Shown: positions 46,464-56,304, counted from the stretch's first letter. The stretch is DNA of 64,000 bases from Streptomyces diacarni (GCF_003323715.1 NZ_QOIN01000040.1:113140-177139); one strand, 5' to 3'. The notes: generated by a model from the letters alone, not told the origin. Made by a program: numbers and translations.

Positions 46464-46850
46464 TCAGCCGGGCGGCCATTCGAGGCCCCGTCCGCCGAGG
46501 ACGTGCGCGTGCGTGTGGAAGACCGTCTGCCCGGCTCCCGAACCGGTGTTGAAGACCACGCGGTAGCCGGTGTGGGGCCCGCCGCCCTCGGCCGGGGTGA
46601 TCTTCTCCAGCGCCGCGACCTCGCCCGCCTCGCGCACCACGTCGGCCATCAGCTGCGGTGCGGCGGCCGCCAGGGAGGCGGCGTCCGGATAGTGCGCCTT
46701 GGGGATGACCAGCACGTGCGTGGGGGCCTGCGGGTTGATGTCGCGGAACGCGACGGTGGTCTCCGTCTCCCGCACCAGCGTCGCGGGGACCTCACCCGCG
46801 ACGATCTTGCAGAACAGGCAGTCCTGCTGCGGTTCTCCGTTGGAAGCCAT
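46464..46850 (-). CDS. HIT family nucleotide hydrolase/transferase (HinT-like)
   Basis: 128 residues. It starts with DCLFCKIVAGEVPA, the HINT N-terminus, with APTHVLVIPK in the middle and the histidine triad HTHAHVLGG near residue 113. It is likely a purine nucleoside phosphoramidase. The start is ATG 46850. It lies between rnz and rsmE on the same strand. Confidence 0.93.
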   Translation of the reverse strand: MASNGEPQQDCLFCKIVAGEVPATLVRETETTVAFRDINPQAPTHVLVIPKAHYPDAASLAAAAPQLMADVVREAGEVAALEKITPAEGGGPHTGYRVVFNTGSGAGQTVFHTHAHVLGGRGLEWPPG

Positions 46851-46966
46851 GCCCGGATGTTACCCGAGGCCGCCGCCTCGCCCTCTCACCGTTTCGGCTG
46901 GGCGACCCACCGCCGAGGCGGGGCCGGATCGGGACGCGCAGGGCCTCTCCCCCGGCGGCCGCGTCC

Positions 46967-47704
46967 TCAGCCCCAGCGTCCCGACCGCGCCAGCACCACC
47001 GCCGCCGCGGCCGTCCCCGCCGTGGACGTCCGCAGCACGCTCGGCCCCAGCCTGAACGGCTCGGCACCCGCCTGCGCGAACAGCTCCAGCTCCTCCGGCG
47101 CGACCCCGCCCTCGGGCCCGACCACCAGCACGATCCTTCCCGAGGACGGCAGCGGCGCCGTCGCCAGCGGCACCGCGCCCTCCTCGTGCAGCACCCCGGC
47201 GAAGTCCGCTTCGGCGAGCAACGCGGCCACCTGGGACGAGGAGGCCTGCTCGGCCACCGCCGGGAACCGCAGCCGCCGCGCCTGCTTGCCCGCTTCCCGC
47301 GCCGTGCCGCGCCACTTGCCGAGCGCCTTGGCGGCGCGCTCCCCCTTCCACCGCGTGACGGCCCGCGAAGCGGCCCACGGGACGATCGCGTCCACGCCCG
47401 CCTCCGTCATCGTCTCGACGGCCAACTCGCCCCGGTCGCCCTTGGGAAGGGCCTGGACGACGGTGAGCGCGGGCTGCGGCTCCGGCTCCACGCGGACCTC
47501 GCGGACGGTGACCTCCAGCCGGTCCTTGCCCTCCACGGCGGTGACGCTGCCGTAGGCGCCGGTGCCCGCGCCGTCGGTCAGGACGACCTCCTCGCCAGGA
47601 CGCAGCCTGCGCACCGAGACGGCGTGCCGCCCCTCGGGGCCGTCGAGCACGACCGTGCCGCCGCTCAGCAGTGCGGTGTCGGCGAGGAAGACGGGAGCGC
47701 TCAT
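46967..47704 (-). CDS. rsmE: 16S rRNA m3U1498 methyltransferase RsmE
   Basis: 245 residues. An N-terminal PUA-like part (RHAVSVRRLRPGEEVVLTDG) precedes the SPOUT knot, with VVGPEGGVAPEELELF near residue 195 and LGPSVLRTSTAGTAAAAVV at the end. It methylates U1498 of 16S rRNA. Its ATG overlaps the nitronate monooxygenase stop by 4 nt (ATGA). Confidence 0.94.
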   Translation of the reverse strand: MSAPVFLADTALLSGGTVVLDGPEGRHAVSVRRLRPGEEVVLTDGAGTGAYGSVTAVEGKDRLEVTVREVRVEPEPQPALTVVQALPKGDRGELAVETMTEAGVDAIVPWAASRAVTRWKGERAAKALGKWRGTAREAGKQARRLRFPAVAEQASSSQVAALLAEADFAGVLHEEGAVPLATAPLPSSGRIVLVVGPEGGVAPEELELFAQAGAEPFRLGPSVLRTSTAGTAAAAVVLARSGRWG

Positions 47705-48792
47705 GCCAGCGCCTCCCGCGCGGCCGCGATCTCGGCGACGAGGACCTCCACGAGCTGCCCCGCGGGCAGCTCGCGCGCGAGCCTGTGTCCCTGCCCTGCC
47801 CACAGCGCCATGGCCTGCGGGTCGCCCGCCTTGGCCGCGGCCTTGCGCAGTCCGGCGGTCAGGTAGTGGACCTGCGGATAGGCGGCGGGCGCGTACGGGC
47901 CGTGCTCGCGCAGGAAGCGGTTGACCAGCCCGCGCGCCGCGCGCCCGGAGAAGGCACGGGTGAACTCGGTCCTGGTGAACGTCGGGTTGGTCATGGCCTG
48001 TTTGTGCAGCGGATCGGCGCCGGACTCCGGGGTGACGAGGAAGGCCGTGCCCAACTGGGCGGCCGTGGCGCCGGCCGCCAGCACCGCGGCGATCTGCCCG
48101 CCGCGCATCAGCCCGCCCGAGGCGACGAGCGGCAGCCCGACCACCTCCCTGGCCTGGGCGACGAGGCAGAGCAGCCCGACGCCGCCGCTGCCGGGCTCGC
48201 GCTGCGGATCGTCGCGGTGCGAGCCCAGGTGCCCGCCCGCCTCGATCCCCTGGACACACACGGCGTCCGCGCCCGCTTCCTGTGCCGCCTGCGCCTCCGC
48301 GACGGAGGTCGCCGTCACGAGGGTGCGGGTGCCCGCCTTCGCCAGCCGTTCCAGGTCGGCGGCCGAGGGGCAGCCGAAGGTGAAGGAGACGAGCGGGACC
48401 GGATCCTCCAGCAGGATCGCCAGCTTCGCCTCGTAGGCGTCGTCCGTCGTGCCGTCCGTGTCACCCAGTTCCGTCTCGTACCAGGTGGCCTCATCGGCGA
48501 GCTGTTCGCGGTAGACGTCGACGGCGGCGGGTTCCGCGGTGCGCGGCTGCGGCAGGAACAGGTTCACGCCGAAGGGACGGCCCGTGAGCCGACGCGTCTG
48601 TTTGATCTGCTCGTACATCGCCTCCGGCGTCTTGTAGCCGGCGGCGAGAAAGCCCAGACCCCCCGCCTCGCTCACGGCCGCGGCCAGCTCGGGGCCCGCG
48701 GCCCCGCCGGCCATCGGGGCCTGGATGACGGGGTGCTCAGCCAGCTCGGACAGCGAACACGTCGAGGCGTACGAGGGGTGCGGGGTGGGCAT
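47701..48792 (-). CDS. Nitronate monooxygenase (2-nitropropane dioxygenase family)
   Basis: 363 residues, FMN TIM-barrel. It opens with HPVIQAPMAGGAAGPELAAA, has SFTFGCPSAADLERL near residue 135, and VQGIEAGGHLGSH near 178, which carries the catalytic His. VASGGLMRGGQIAAVLAAGA is the phosphate site. It oxidises toxic propionate 3-nitronate or related nitronates. It is translationally coupled to rsmE. Confidence 0.92.
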   Translation of the reverse strand: MPTPHPSYASTCSLSELAEHPVIQAPMAGGAAGPELAAAVSEAGGLGFLAAGYKTPEAMYEQIKQTRRLTGRPFGVNLFLPQPRTAEPAAVDVYREQLADEATWYETELGDTDGTTDDAYEAKLAILLEDPVPLVSFTFGCPSAADLERLAKAGTRTLVTATSVAEAQAAQEAGADAVCVQGIEAGGHLGSHRDDPQREPGSGGVGLLCLVAQAREVVGLPLVASGGLMRGGQIAAVLAAGATAAQLGTAFLVTPESGADPLHKQAMTNPTFTRTEFTRAFSGRAARGLVNRFLREHGPYAPAAYPQVHYLTAGLRKAAAKAGDPQAMALWAGQGHRLARELPAGQLVEVLVAEIAAAREALA

Positions 48793-48904
48793 GCCGCCAT
48801 CCTGTCACGCCCCGCAAGACGGCCTCACAGCCCGTCGCCGCGCCCCCGCTCGCCCCTTCCGGCCGGGCCGGGAGGGAACCGGAAGGGAGGGGGCGCCGCC
48901 CGGG

Positions 48905-50038
48905 TCACCGCCCGTTGAAGGCGTCCTTGAGCCGGGAGAACAGGCCCTGCTGGCCCGGCTGGAACTGGCCCGTGGGCCGCTCCTCACCGCGCAGCTTGGC
49001 GAGGCGGCGGAGCAGCTCCTCCTGCTCCGGCTCCAGCTTCGAGGGCGTGGTGACCTCGACGTGGACGATGAGCTGGCCGCGCCCGCCCCCGCGCAGGTGG
49101 GTGACGCCGCGCTCGTGGAGCGGGACCGACTGCCCCGACTGAGTGCCGGGACGGATGTCGATGTCCTCCATGCCGTCCAGCGTCTCCAGCGGCACCTTGG
49201 TGCCCAGGGCCGCCGCCGTCATGGGGATCGTGACGGTGCAGTGCAGGTCGTCACCGCGCCGTTGGAAGGTCGGATGGGCGTTCTCGTGGATCTCCACGTA
49301 CAGGTCCCCGGCAGGGCCGCCGCCCGGACCGACCTCGCCCTCGCCGGCGAGCTGGATGCGGGTGCCGTTGTCGACACCGGCGGGGATCTTCACCGTCAGG
49401 CTGCGCCGCGAGCGGATGCGGCCGTCGCCCGCGCACTCGGGGCAGGGCGTGGGCACCACGGTGCCGAAGCCCTGGCACTGCGGGCAGGGCCGCGAGGTCA
49501 TGACCTGCCCCAGGAAGGAGCGGGTGACCTGGGAGACCTCGCCGCGGCCTCGGCACATGTCGCAGGTCTGCGCGGAGGTGCCGGGGGCCGCGCCCTCGCC
49601 GCTGCAGGTGTTGCAGACGACGGCGGTGTCGACCTGGATGTCCTTGGTCGTGCCGAACGCGGACTCGTCCAGATCGATGTCGAGGCGGATCATGGCGTCC
49701 TGGCCGCGGCGGGTGCGCGAGCGCGGGCCGCGCTGCGCCGCGGTGCCGAAGAAGGCGTCCATGATGTCGCTGAAGTTGCCGAAGCCGCCGCCGAAGCCGC
49801 CCGCTCCGCCGCCGGCCGCGCCGGAGGCCGGGTCTCCGCCCAGGTCGTAGACCTGCTTCTTCTGCGGGTCGGAGAGCACCTCGTAGGCGGTGTTGATCTC
49901 CTTGAACCGCTCCTGGGTCTTCGGGTCCGGGTTGACGTCCGGGTGCAGCTCGCGGGCGAGCCTGCGGAAGGCCTTCTTGATCTCGTCCTGCGAGGCGTCG
50001 CGCTGCACGCCGAGGACCGCGTAGTAGTCCGTCGCCAC
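48905..50038 (-). CDS. dnaJ: Chaperone DnaJ
   Basis: 377 residues. The J domain has the HPD motif ([11 protein letters not shown]) near residue 33, then a short Gly-rich linker. Four zinc-finger repeats follow ([32 protein letters not shown]), then the substrate-binding C-terminal domains. GTG 50038 starts one base after the hrcA stop, with GGAG inside hrcA as ribosome site. This is the hrcA-linked DnaJ2 type. Confidence 0.96.
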   Translation of the reverse strand: MATDYYAVLGVQRDASQDEIKKAFRRLARELHPDVNPDPKTQERFKEINTAYEVLSDPQKKQVYDLGGDPASGAAGGGAGGFGGGFGNFSDIMDAFFGTAAQRGPRSRTRRGQDAMIRLDIDLDESAFGTTKDIQVDTAVVCNTCSGEGAAPGTSAQTCDMCRGRGEVSQVTRSFLGQVMTSRPCPQCQGFGTVVPTPCPECAGDGRIRSRRSLTVKIPAGVDNGTRIQLAGEGEVGPGGGPAGDLYVEIHENAHPTFQRRGDDLHCTVTIPMTAAALGTKVPLETLDGMEDIDIRPGTQSGQSVPLHERGVTHLRGGGRGQLIVHVEVTTPSKLEPEQEELLRRLAKLRGEERPTGQFQPGQQGLFSRLKDAFNGR

Positions 50039-50039
50039 C

Positions 50040-51056
50040 TTATGACTCCGCCAGGATCTGTCCGACGTACCGTGCCACTGCGCGTACAGCTCCCATCGTT
50101 CCGGGGTAGTCCATGCGGGTCGGTCCGACCACGCCGAGTTTGGCGACTGCTTCGTCGCCCGAACCGTAGCCGACGGAGACGACCGATGTGGAACTCAGTC
50201 CCTCGTGCTGGTTCTCATGCCCGATTCGTACGGTCATGCCCGAGTCCTTCGCCTCACCGAGCAGCTTGAGGAGGACGACCTGCTCCTCCAGCGCCTCCAG
50301 GACCGGGCGGATCGTGAGCGGGAAGTCGTGTCCGAAGCGAGTGAGGTTGGCGGTGCCGCCGATCATCAGCCGCTCCTCGGTCTCCTCGACCAGGGTCTCC
50401 AGGAGGGTGGCCAGAACCGTGGAGATGGTGGCGCGGTCGTCGGCGTCGAACGCCTCGGGCAGGTCCTGCACCAGGGAGGGCACCTCGGTGAAGCGCTGCC
50501 CGACCACGCGGCTGTTGAGCCGGGCGCGCAGATCGGCCAGCACCGTCTCACCGATCGGCGCCGGGCAGTCGATCAGGCGCTGCTCGACGCGGCCGGTGTC
50601 GGTGATCAGCACCAGCATCAGCCGCGCGGGCGCGAGCCCCAGCAGCTCGACGTGGCGCACCGTCGAACGCGTCAGCGAGGGGTACTGCACGACGGCGACC
50701 TGCCGGGTGAGCTGCGCCAGCAGCCGCACCGTGCGCCCCACCACGTCGTCGAGGTCGACGGCGCCGTCGAGGAAGTTCTGGATCGCGCGCCGCTCCGGCG
50801 ACGACAGCGGCTTGACGCCGGCGAGCTTGTCGACGAACAGCCGGTACCCCTTGTCCGTGGGGATGCGCCCCGCGCTGGTGTGCGGCTGCGCGATGTAGCC
50901 CTCGTCCTCCAGGGCCGCCATGTCGTTGCGCACCGTGGCCGGCGACACCTTCAGGTTGTGCCGTTCCGTGAGGACCTTCGAGCCCACCGGCTCCTCGGTG
51001 CCGACGTAGTCCTGGACGATGGCGCGGAGCACTTCCAGCCGGCGCTCGCTGAGCAT
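50040..51056 (-). CDS. hrcA: Heat-inducible transcription repressor HrcA
   Basis: 338 residues. The winged helix reads [14 protein letters not shown], then [20 protein letters not shown] near residue 40, followed by [15 protein letters not shown], both diagnostic. HrcA binds CIRCE, and a near-consensus CIRCE lies 66-94 bp upstream of its own start. It represses the hrcA-dnaJ operon and groE-type genes elsewhere. Start ATG 51056; ATG 51065 is possible. Confidence 0.96.
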   Translation of the reverse strand: MLSERRLEVLRAIVQDYVGTEEPVGSKVLTERHNLKVSPATVRNDMAALEDEGYIAQPHTSAGRIPTDKGYRLFVDKLAGVKPLSSPERRAIQNFLDGAVDLDDVVGRTVRLLAQLTRQVAVVQYPSLTRSTVRHVELLGLAPARLMLVLITDTGRVEQRLIDCPAPIGETVLADLRARLNSRVVGQRFTEVPSLVQDLPEAFDADDRATISTVLATLLETLVEETEERLMIGGTANLTRFGHDFPLTIRPVLEALEEQVVLLKLLGEAKDSGMTVRIGHENQHEGLSSTSVVSVGYGSGDEAVAKLGVVGPTRMDYPGTMGAVRAVARYVGQILAES

Positions 51057-51121
51057 GGCGCACACCTCCCGTCCGGCCGCTGGTCCTGGTTCGTTCCCTG
51101 GCGGTCATCCCTGGCACTTCG

Positions 51122-51150
51122 CTTGGCACTCTGCAGGCCGGAGTGCCAAG
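51122..51150. promoter_or_regulatory. CIRCE operator
   Basis: CTTGGCACTC (51122-51131), 9-nt spacer, GAGTGCCAAG (51141-51150): a perfect inverted repeat with the invariant GCACTC-N9-GAGTGC core. HrcA autoregulatory site upstream of hrcA-dnaJ. Confidence 0.92.
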
Positions 51151-51273
51151 CCCCTGAGCCAGTGTACGGCCGGTCACCGCAGCCGGGGCAAGGGCCGCCT
51201 CATCCGCCGCCCCGAACCGTACCCCGGGCGCCGGGAGGGGGCGCCGGCCGCGCACTGCCGTTAGCGTCGTCGT

Positions 51274-52083
51274 ATGCAGGCGCAAGGGGACAGCCGTACG
51301 CACACGCCGCACATGCCGCACACGGCGCACCCGCCGCGGGCAGCGGACACCGGTGGCGCTCTCGTGGGCGGCGACGGCCGGCACTGGGAGCGGCTCGCGG
51401 ACGGGGTGGTGCGGCGCAGGCTGCCGGAGTGGGACGCGACGGTCGGCGCCGTCAGCGGCGACGACGGAGCCCTGGTGATCGACACCGGCTCCTCGCTGCG
51501 GGAGGGCGCCGGGATCCGCGCCGACGTCACCGCGCTGCTTTGCCGCCGGGTGCGGTGGGCCGCGCTCACGCACCCGCACTTCGACCACGTCTTCGGCACC
51601 GCCGTCTTCTCCGGCGCACAGGTGTACGCGGCGGTCGGGGCCGCCGCGTTCCTCGACCGGCACGGGGAGGCGCTGCGGGACGACGCCGTCGCACACGGAC
51701 TGCCGGAGGACGAGGCCGCCGAGGCGGCCGACGTCCTGGCGCGCCCGCACCATCCCGTCAGCGGGCAGCTGACCCTCGACCTGGGAGGACGCGAGGTCGT
51801 CCTGGTCAACGTGGGCCCGGCGCACACCGAACACGATCTGGCCGTGCTGGTGCCCGGAGACCCCGACGTCGTCTTCTGCGGCGACCTGGTGGAGGAGTCG
51901 GACGAACCCCAGGCGGGAGCCGACGCCCACCCCGCCCGCTGGCCCGCGGCGCTCGACCGGCTGCTAACCCTGGGCGGCGAGGAAGCGCTGTACGTGCCCG
52001 GGCACGGGGCCGTCGTCGACGCGGCGTTCGTGCGGGCGCAACAGGAGGAGCTGGCGCGGCGGTTCGCCGGACCCGGCGCGTAG
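51274..52083 (+). CDS. MBL-fold metallo-hydrolase
   Basis: 269 residues. A hydrophilic His-rich ~35-residue N-terminus precedes the metallo-beta-lactamase core. The zinc motif THPHFDHVFG is near residue 100, with GPAHTEHDLAVLVP near 188 and PGHGAVVD at the end. It is probably a class B3-like or quorum-lactonase-like hydrolase of unknown substrate. ATG 51274 is used. Its TAG lies in the first of three short direct repeats. Confidence 0.87.
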   Translation: MQAQGDSRTHTPHMPHTAHPPRAADTGGALVGGDGRHWERLADGVVRRRLPEWDATVGAVSGDDGALVIDTGSSLREGAGIRADVTALLCRRVRWAALTHPHFDHVFGTAVFSGAQVYAAVGAAAFLDRHGEALRDDAVAHGLPEDEAAEAADVLARPHHPVSGQLTLDLGGREVVLVNVGPAHTEHDLAVLVPGDPDVVFCGDLVEESDEPQAGADAHPARWPAALDRLLTLGGEEALYVPGHGAVVDAAFVRAQQEELARRFAGPGA

Positions 52084-52129
52084 CGGACCCCGCCCGGCGC
52101 GTAGCGGGACCGGGCCGGGCACGTAGCAG
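52072..52129. repeat. 15-nt direct repeats carrying the stop codon
   Basis: CCCGGCGCGTAGCGG occurs at 52072-52086 and 52093-52107 (identical, 21 nt apart). A degenerate third copy CCGGGCACGTAGCAG lies at 52115-52129. The first contains the hydrolase stop TAG; the second supplies an in-frame second TAG. Confidence 0.75.
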
Positions 52130-52139
52130 AATGTGCCCC

Positions 52140-53009
52140 ATGCGCAGCCGTCACGACCGTTACGACAACCCCGACCTGACTCCCCCGTGGAAGCGCAAGC
52201 AGCCCGTACCCGAGGTGGCCGCCGAGCCCGACCTGGTGGTCGAAGAGGTCACCACGGGGTTCTGCGGGGCGGTCGTACGGTGCGAGAAGACCGCCGAGGG
52301 GCCGACCGTCACCCTGGAGGACCGCTTCGGCAAGCACCGGGTCTTCCCCATGGCGCCGCGCGGCTTCCTGCTGGAGGGGAGGACCGTCACGCTCGTACGG
52401 CCCCGCGCCGCCCCTGCGGCGGCAGCCGCGGCAGCCGCCCGGGGACCGCGGCTGACCGCCTCCGGTTCGATCGCCGTACCCGGCGCACGGGCCCGGGTGG
52501 CGCGCGCCGGACGCCTCTACGTCGAGGGACGGCACGACGCGGAGCTGGTGGAGAAGGTGTGGGGGGACGACCTGCGCATCGAGGGGGTCGTCGTGGAGTA
52601 CCTGGAGGGCGTCGACGACCTCCCCGCCGTCGTCGAGGCCTTCGCGCCCGCCCCCGACGCACGGCTCGGGGTGCTCGTGGACCACCTGGTGCCGGGGTCG
52701 AAGGAGTCGCGGATCGCGGCGGAGGTGGATGCGCGCAGCGGCGGGAACGTGCTGGTCGTCGGGCATCCCTACATCGACATCTGGGAGGCCGTGAAACCCG
52801 CCTCCGTGGGGATCGGCGCGTGGCCGAAGGTCCCCAGGGGGACGGACTGGAAGCTGGGCGTGTGCGCGGGGCTGGGCTGGGAACCGAACACGGGCGCCGC
52901 CTGGCAGCGCATTCTGGGCACCGTGCGCTCCTACAAGGACCTGGAACCCGCGCTGCTGGGCCGCGTGGAAGAGCTGATCGACTTCGTGACGGCCCCGGAG
53001 GACGCCTGA
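52140..53009 (+). CDS. DUF3097 family protein
   Basis: 289 residues: RSRHDRYDNPDLTPPWKRKQ at the N-terminus, then FCGAVVRCEKTAEGPTVTLE and a second half with LYVEGRHDAELVEKVWGDDL and VGHPYIDIWEAVKP. I recognise this as DUF3097, an actinobacterial family with a TOPRIM-like second half; function unknown. ATG 52131 is a 3-codon longer alternative. It sits between the metallo-hydrolase and hemW. Confidence 0.88.
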   Translation: MRSRHDRYDNPDLTPPWKRKQPVPEVAAEPDLVVEEVTTGFCGAVVRCEKTAEGPTVTLEDRFGKHRVFPMAPRGFLLEGRTVTLVRPRAAPAAAAAAAARGPRLTASGSIAVPGARARVARAGRLYVEGRHDAELVEKVWGDDLRIEGVVVEYLEGVDDLPAVVEAFAPAPDARLGVLVDHLVPGSKESRIAAEVDARSGGNVLVVGHPYIDIWEAVKPASVGIGAWPKVPRGTDWKLGVCAGLGWEPNTGAAWQRILGTVRSYKDLEPALLGRVEELIDFVTAPEDA

Positions 53010-53082
53010 GCGCCGGCCCTCCCCTCGCGCCCCCTGCACCGCCGCCTCCTGGCCCCCTCACGGCTTGAGTACGCGCACCAGG

Positions 53083-53098
53083 TGAGTACGCGTACTCA
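53083..53098. promoter_or_regulatory. Perfect 16-bp palindrome upstream of small membrane protein
   Basis: TGAGTACGCGTACTCA is fully symmetric, and TTGAGTACGCG occurs again at 53065-53075, an extra half-site 19 bp away. It lies ~95 bp upstream of the membrane protein gene and is a strong operator candidate; the cognate regulator is not evident. Confidence 0.6.
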
Positions 53099-53191
53099 TG
53101 CCGGGCCGCGCGGGGCGTCCCTACCGTGGGCAGAGCACACCGCACACATCAGCGTCGCACTCGGGTGCGACCGGGATCAGGGGGTCTGGCC

Positions 53192-53530
53192 ATGGCAGAG
53201 TCCGGGGACACGAACCGCATCACGACCGCTCGGGGACTGCTGCTCAACCCCGCGTCACTGGCCTACCTCGCGCTGGTCGTGGCCGCCGTACTCTTCACCG
53301 CCGCCGTCAACCTGTTCGACTCGGGGGCCGACGCCTCGTTCGCCGGGGTGTGGATGTTCTTCGCCACAGCGCCCGTCTCCGTGCTCCTCCTGCCGCTCGT
53401 CCCCGACACCGGCTGGGCCGTGGCGCTGCTGATCGGCCTCTCCGCACTGGTGCAGGCCGCCGCGATCGGCGCCGTCTACCGGGCGCTGCGCGGCCGGCGT
53501 CTCACCGCGGCGGGGGGCACGGCCGCCTGA
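53192..53530 (+). CDS. Small integral membrane protein
   Basis: 112 residues from ATG 53192 (the longer frame upstream is promoter DNA). Three predicted helices: LLLNPASLAYLALVVAAVLF, FAGVWMFFATAPVSVLLLPL, and GWAVALLIGLSALVQAAAIG, with a basic C-terminus. The pattern resembles a family of ~110-residue Streptomyces membrane proteins (SCO4225-like, low certainty). It is preceded by a perfect palindrome that suggests dedicated regulation. Function unknown. Confidence 0.7.
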   Translation: MAESGDTNRITTARGLLLNPASLAYLALVVAAVLFTAAVNLFDSGADASFAGVWMFFATAPVSVLLLPLVPDTGWAVALLIGLSALVQAAAIGAVYRALRGRRLTAAGGTAA

Positions 53531-53611
53531 ACCCCGCGGGCGTCGCCCCCTTCCCGTCCCCTTCCCGTTCCCGGACGCAGGGCTTCGTCCGGGAACGGGG
53601 ACAATGGACAG

Positions 53612-54835
53612 ATGCCCTCCGCCCTTCCCGACGGCGAGCCGATGCCCGCAGACGGCTCGCTGCCCCGCCACGCGCTCGACGGCGCGGCCACGCGCCCGCT
53701 CGGCTTCTACCTGCACGTGCCGTACTGCGCCACCCGCTGCGGCTACTGCGACTTCAACACCTACACCGCCTCCGAGCTGGGCGGAACCAGCCGGGACCGG
53801 TACGCGGAGCAGGTCGTCGAGGAGATCCGCCTCGCCCGCCGGGTGCTCGGCGAAGACCCGCGCCCCGTCTCGACGGTGTTCGTCGGCGGCGGCACGCCCA
53901 CCCTGCTGCCGGCGGCCGAGCTGGGACGGATGCTGACGGCGATCGACCAGGAGTTCGGCCTGGCCGAGGACGCCGAGGTCACCACCGAGGCGAACCCGGA
54001 GTCCGTCGACCCGGCGTACCTGGCGCAGCTGCGCGAGGCGGGCTTCAACCGGGTCTCGTTCGGTATGCAGAGCGCCCGCGCGCACGTGCTGCGGGTGCTG
54101 GACCGCACCCATACGCCCGGCCGCCCCGAGGAATGCGTCGCGGAGGCCCGCAAGGCGGGGTTCTCGCACGTCAACCTCGACCTGATCTACGGCACCCCGG
54201 GCGAGACGGACGACGACTGGCGGGCCTCGCTGGACGCCGCGCTCGCCGCAGGACCCGACCACGTCTCCGCCTACGCGCTGATCGTCGAGGAGGGCACCAG
54301 GCTGGCGCGGCAGATCCGGCGGGGCGAGGTGCCCATGACGGACGACGACGTGCACGCGGACCGCTACCTGATCGCAGAGGAGCGGCTGAGCGCGGCGGGT
54401 CTGGAGTGGTACGAGGTCTCCAACTGGGCCGCGGCCGGAAAGACGGCCGCCCGGTGCCGCCACAACGAGCTGTACTGGACGGGGGCCGACTGGTGGGGCG
54501 CCGGGCCCGGCGCGCACAGCCACGTCGGCGGAGTGCGCTGGTGGAACGCCAAACATCCCGCCGGCTACGCGAAGGCCCTCGCCGAGGGCCGCTCCCCCGG
54601 CGCGGGCCGCGAGATCCTCGGCGCCGAGGACCGGCGCGTCGAACGGATCCTGCTGGAGCTGCGGCTGCGGGAAGGCTGCCCCCTGGGTCTGCTGGCCCAG
54701 GACGGGGCGAAGGCCGCACAGCGGGCTTGCGACGACGGCCTGCTGGAGCCGGAACCCTACGCACGGGGACGCGCCGTTCTCACCCTGCGGGGCCGCCTGC
54801 TGGCGGACGCCGTGGTGCGGGACCTGGTCGACTGA
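53612..54835 (+). CDS. hemW: Radical SAM heme chaperone HemW
   Basis: 407 residues. The radical SAM cluster CATRCGYCDFN (CxxxCxxC) is near residue 39, GGGTPTLLP near 90, and VSFGMQS and LDLIYGTPGET are typical of the HemN/HemW group. The C-terminal HemN_C-like domain begins near 310. It lacks the extra features of true HemN and neighbours hrcA/dnaJ, as HemW does, so heme-trafficking HemW is preferred over oxygen-independent coproporphyrinogen oxidase. The start is ATG 53612. Confidence 0.92.
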   Translation: MPSALPDGEPMPADGSLPRHALDGAATRPLGFYLHVPYCATRCGYCDFNTYTASELGGTSRDRYAEQVVEEIRLARRVLGEDPRPVSTVFVGGGTPTLLPAAELGRMLTAIDQEFGLAEDAEVTTEANPESVDPAYLAQLREAGFNRVSFGMQSARAHVLRVLDRTHTPGRPEECVAEARKAGFSHVNLDLIYGTPGETDDDWRASLDAALAAGPDHVSAYALIVEEGTRLARQIRRGEVPMTDDDVHADRYLIAEERLSAAGLEWYEVSNWAAAGKTAARCRHNELYWTGADWWGAGPGAHSHVGGVRWWNAKHPAGYAKALAEGRSPGAGREILGAEDRRVERILLELRLREGCPLGLLAQDGAKAAQRACDDGLLEPEPYARGRAVLTLRGRLLADAVVRDLVD

Positions 54836-54839
54836 GCGG

Positions 54840-54863
54840 CCGCCCGGACGGGCCGTCGGGCGG
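54840..54863. terminator. Hairpin between convergent hemW and phosphatase genes
   Basis: CCGCCCG (54840-54846) pairs with CGGGCGG (54857-54863) over a 10-nt loop, 5 nt after the hemW stop. Confidence 0.5.
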
Positions 54864-54877
54864 GGTGCGGGCCGCGC

Positions 54878-56200
54878 TCAAGCGGTACGCGGGTCCGTGC
54901 GCGCTCGGACGGAGTGCGGGAGCCGCGGTGGCCCGCCCGGCGCCCGGAGCACCAGCATGGCCAGATCGTCCGCGGGCAGGTCAGGGGCGAAGGCGTGGAC
55001 CGCGCGCCGCAGACGCTCGGCGGTGGCGCCCGCGTCCAGGCCCGCGCAGTCCGCGAAGAGGGTGGCCAACCCGTCGCCGTCGTCGAACAGGTGCCGCCCG
55101 CTGCGGCGTTCGGTCACACCGTCGGTGACGCACAGCAGCGTGTCGCCGGGGTGCAGGGTGAAGGACTGGCTGTCGTAGTCCACCTCCTGTGCGACACCGA
55201 GCAGCAACTGCGGGAGCGCGGCGGTGCGGACGGCGCCCGAGGCGTCGCGCACCAGCGGCAGCGGATGGCCCGCGCAGGTGAGCGTGCAGTCCACCAGCCC
55301 GTCGCGGAAGGCCAGTTCGCCGTAGATGACGGACAGGAACCGTGCCTGCTCCCCCACCTCGCGGTTGAGCCGGTTCAACGTCTCGGTGACCGAGTAGCCC
55401 TCCTTGGCGAGCAGCCGCAGCACGGGGCGGGCCAGACCCGTGACGACGGCGGCCTCGGGGCCGCTGCCGCACACGTCGCCGAGAGCGAAGCGCCAGCGGC
55501 CCGACGGCAGCCGCAGCAGATCGTAGAAGTCGCCGCCCGCCCACGCCCCCTCGCCCGCCGGCTCGTAGACGAGCGCGGTGTCCAGCCCGGGAACGTGCAC
55601 CTTCTCGCTGGGCAGCAGCCCCCGCTGGAGGACCTGGCTGATGGTGGCCTGGAGGGTGTAGCGGCGCGCCGAGAGCACGGCGAGAGCCACCCGGCGTGCG
55701 AAGTCCTCGACCAGTCCGAGGACTCCGTCAGGAAACCGCGGCAGCCCCTCCCGTCCGAGCACCAGCGAACCGAGAGTGCGCCCACCGACCACCAGGTCGC
55801 AGCGGACCTCGGCACCGGCACGCCCGTCGGTGCCGGCCGGTTCCTGGTGCCGGCGCCAGGGGGCGGCCCGGCCCGGGAGGGCGCGGGGGGTGCCCAGCGG
55901 CGGGTGAAGGGTGAGTTCGGCACGCAACGCGGCGATGCGGCCCTCCTGCGCATGCCACACCCGGGCGAGCCGGGGCGGCCGGGAACGCTCCTCGTCACGC
56001 AGCCACACCGCGCACCAGTCGGCGAAGCGGGGCACCATCAACTGCCCGGCGAGCGAGGCGACCTTGTCCTCGTCGGTGTGCCCGGCCAGCAGATCAGAGG
56101 CCTCCGCGAGAAAGGAGAGAGCACCCTGACCCGCCCACCCGCCGCCCTGACCGGCGGCGACCGCCGTGTCGGTCTCCGCCTCCGCCTCCGTGTGCGGCAT
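54878..56200 (-). CDS. GAF-SpoIIE type PP2C phosphatase
   Basis: 440 residues. A GAF-like N-terminal domain (about 25-180) is followed by a SpoIIE PP2C domain (about 200-420). The metal-binding motifs are AGGDFYDLLRL near 233, GDVCGSGPEAA, LCVTDGVTE and final DDLAMLVL. Such Streptomyces proteins dephosphorylate anti-sigma-factor antagonists in stress and development pathways. Its promoter region is now separated from the divergent response regulator gene by an IS element. Confidence 0.9.
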   Translation of the reverse strand: MPHTEAEAETDTAVAAGQGGGWAGQGALSFLAEASDLLAGHTDEDKVASLAGQLMVPRFADWCAVWLRDEERSRPPRLARVWHAQEGRIAALRAELTLHPPLGTPRALPGRAAPWRRHQEPAGTDGRAGAEVRCDLVVGGRTLGSLVLGREGLPRFPDGVLGLVEDFARRVALAVLSARRYTLQATISQVLQRGLLPSEKVHVPGLDTALVYEPAGEGAWAGGDFYDLLRLPSGRWRFALGDVCGSGPEAAVVTGLARPVLRLLAKEGYSVTETLNRLNREVGEQARFLSVIYGELAFRDGLVDCTLTCAGHPLPLVRDASGAVRTAALPQLLLGVAQEVDYDSQSFTLHPGDTLLCVTDGVTERRSGRHLFDDGDGLATLFADCAGLDAGATAERLRRAVHAFAPDLPADDLAMLVLRAPGGPPRLPHSVRARTDPRTA

Positions 56201-56304
56201 CGTGCCTCTCCCCCTGGCCCAGCTGCTCCGTCACCGCTCAGCGCGGTGAAGCAAGAGTGACAGAAGGGGCCCGCTCATACGCGTGGAGTCACGGAAAAGG
56301 TGGG

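Noticed and set aside
51122..51150. Possibility that the hrcA upstream palindrome is a terminator
   Set aside because: It matches the invariant CIRCE core with 9-nt spacing and lies in the promoter region of hrcA, so it is the known operator and not a novel element.
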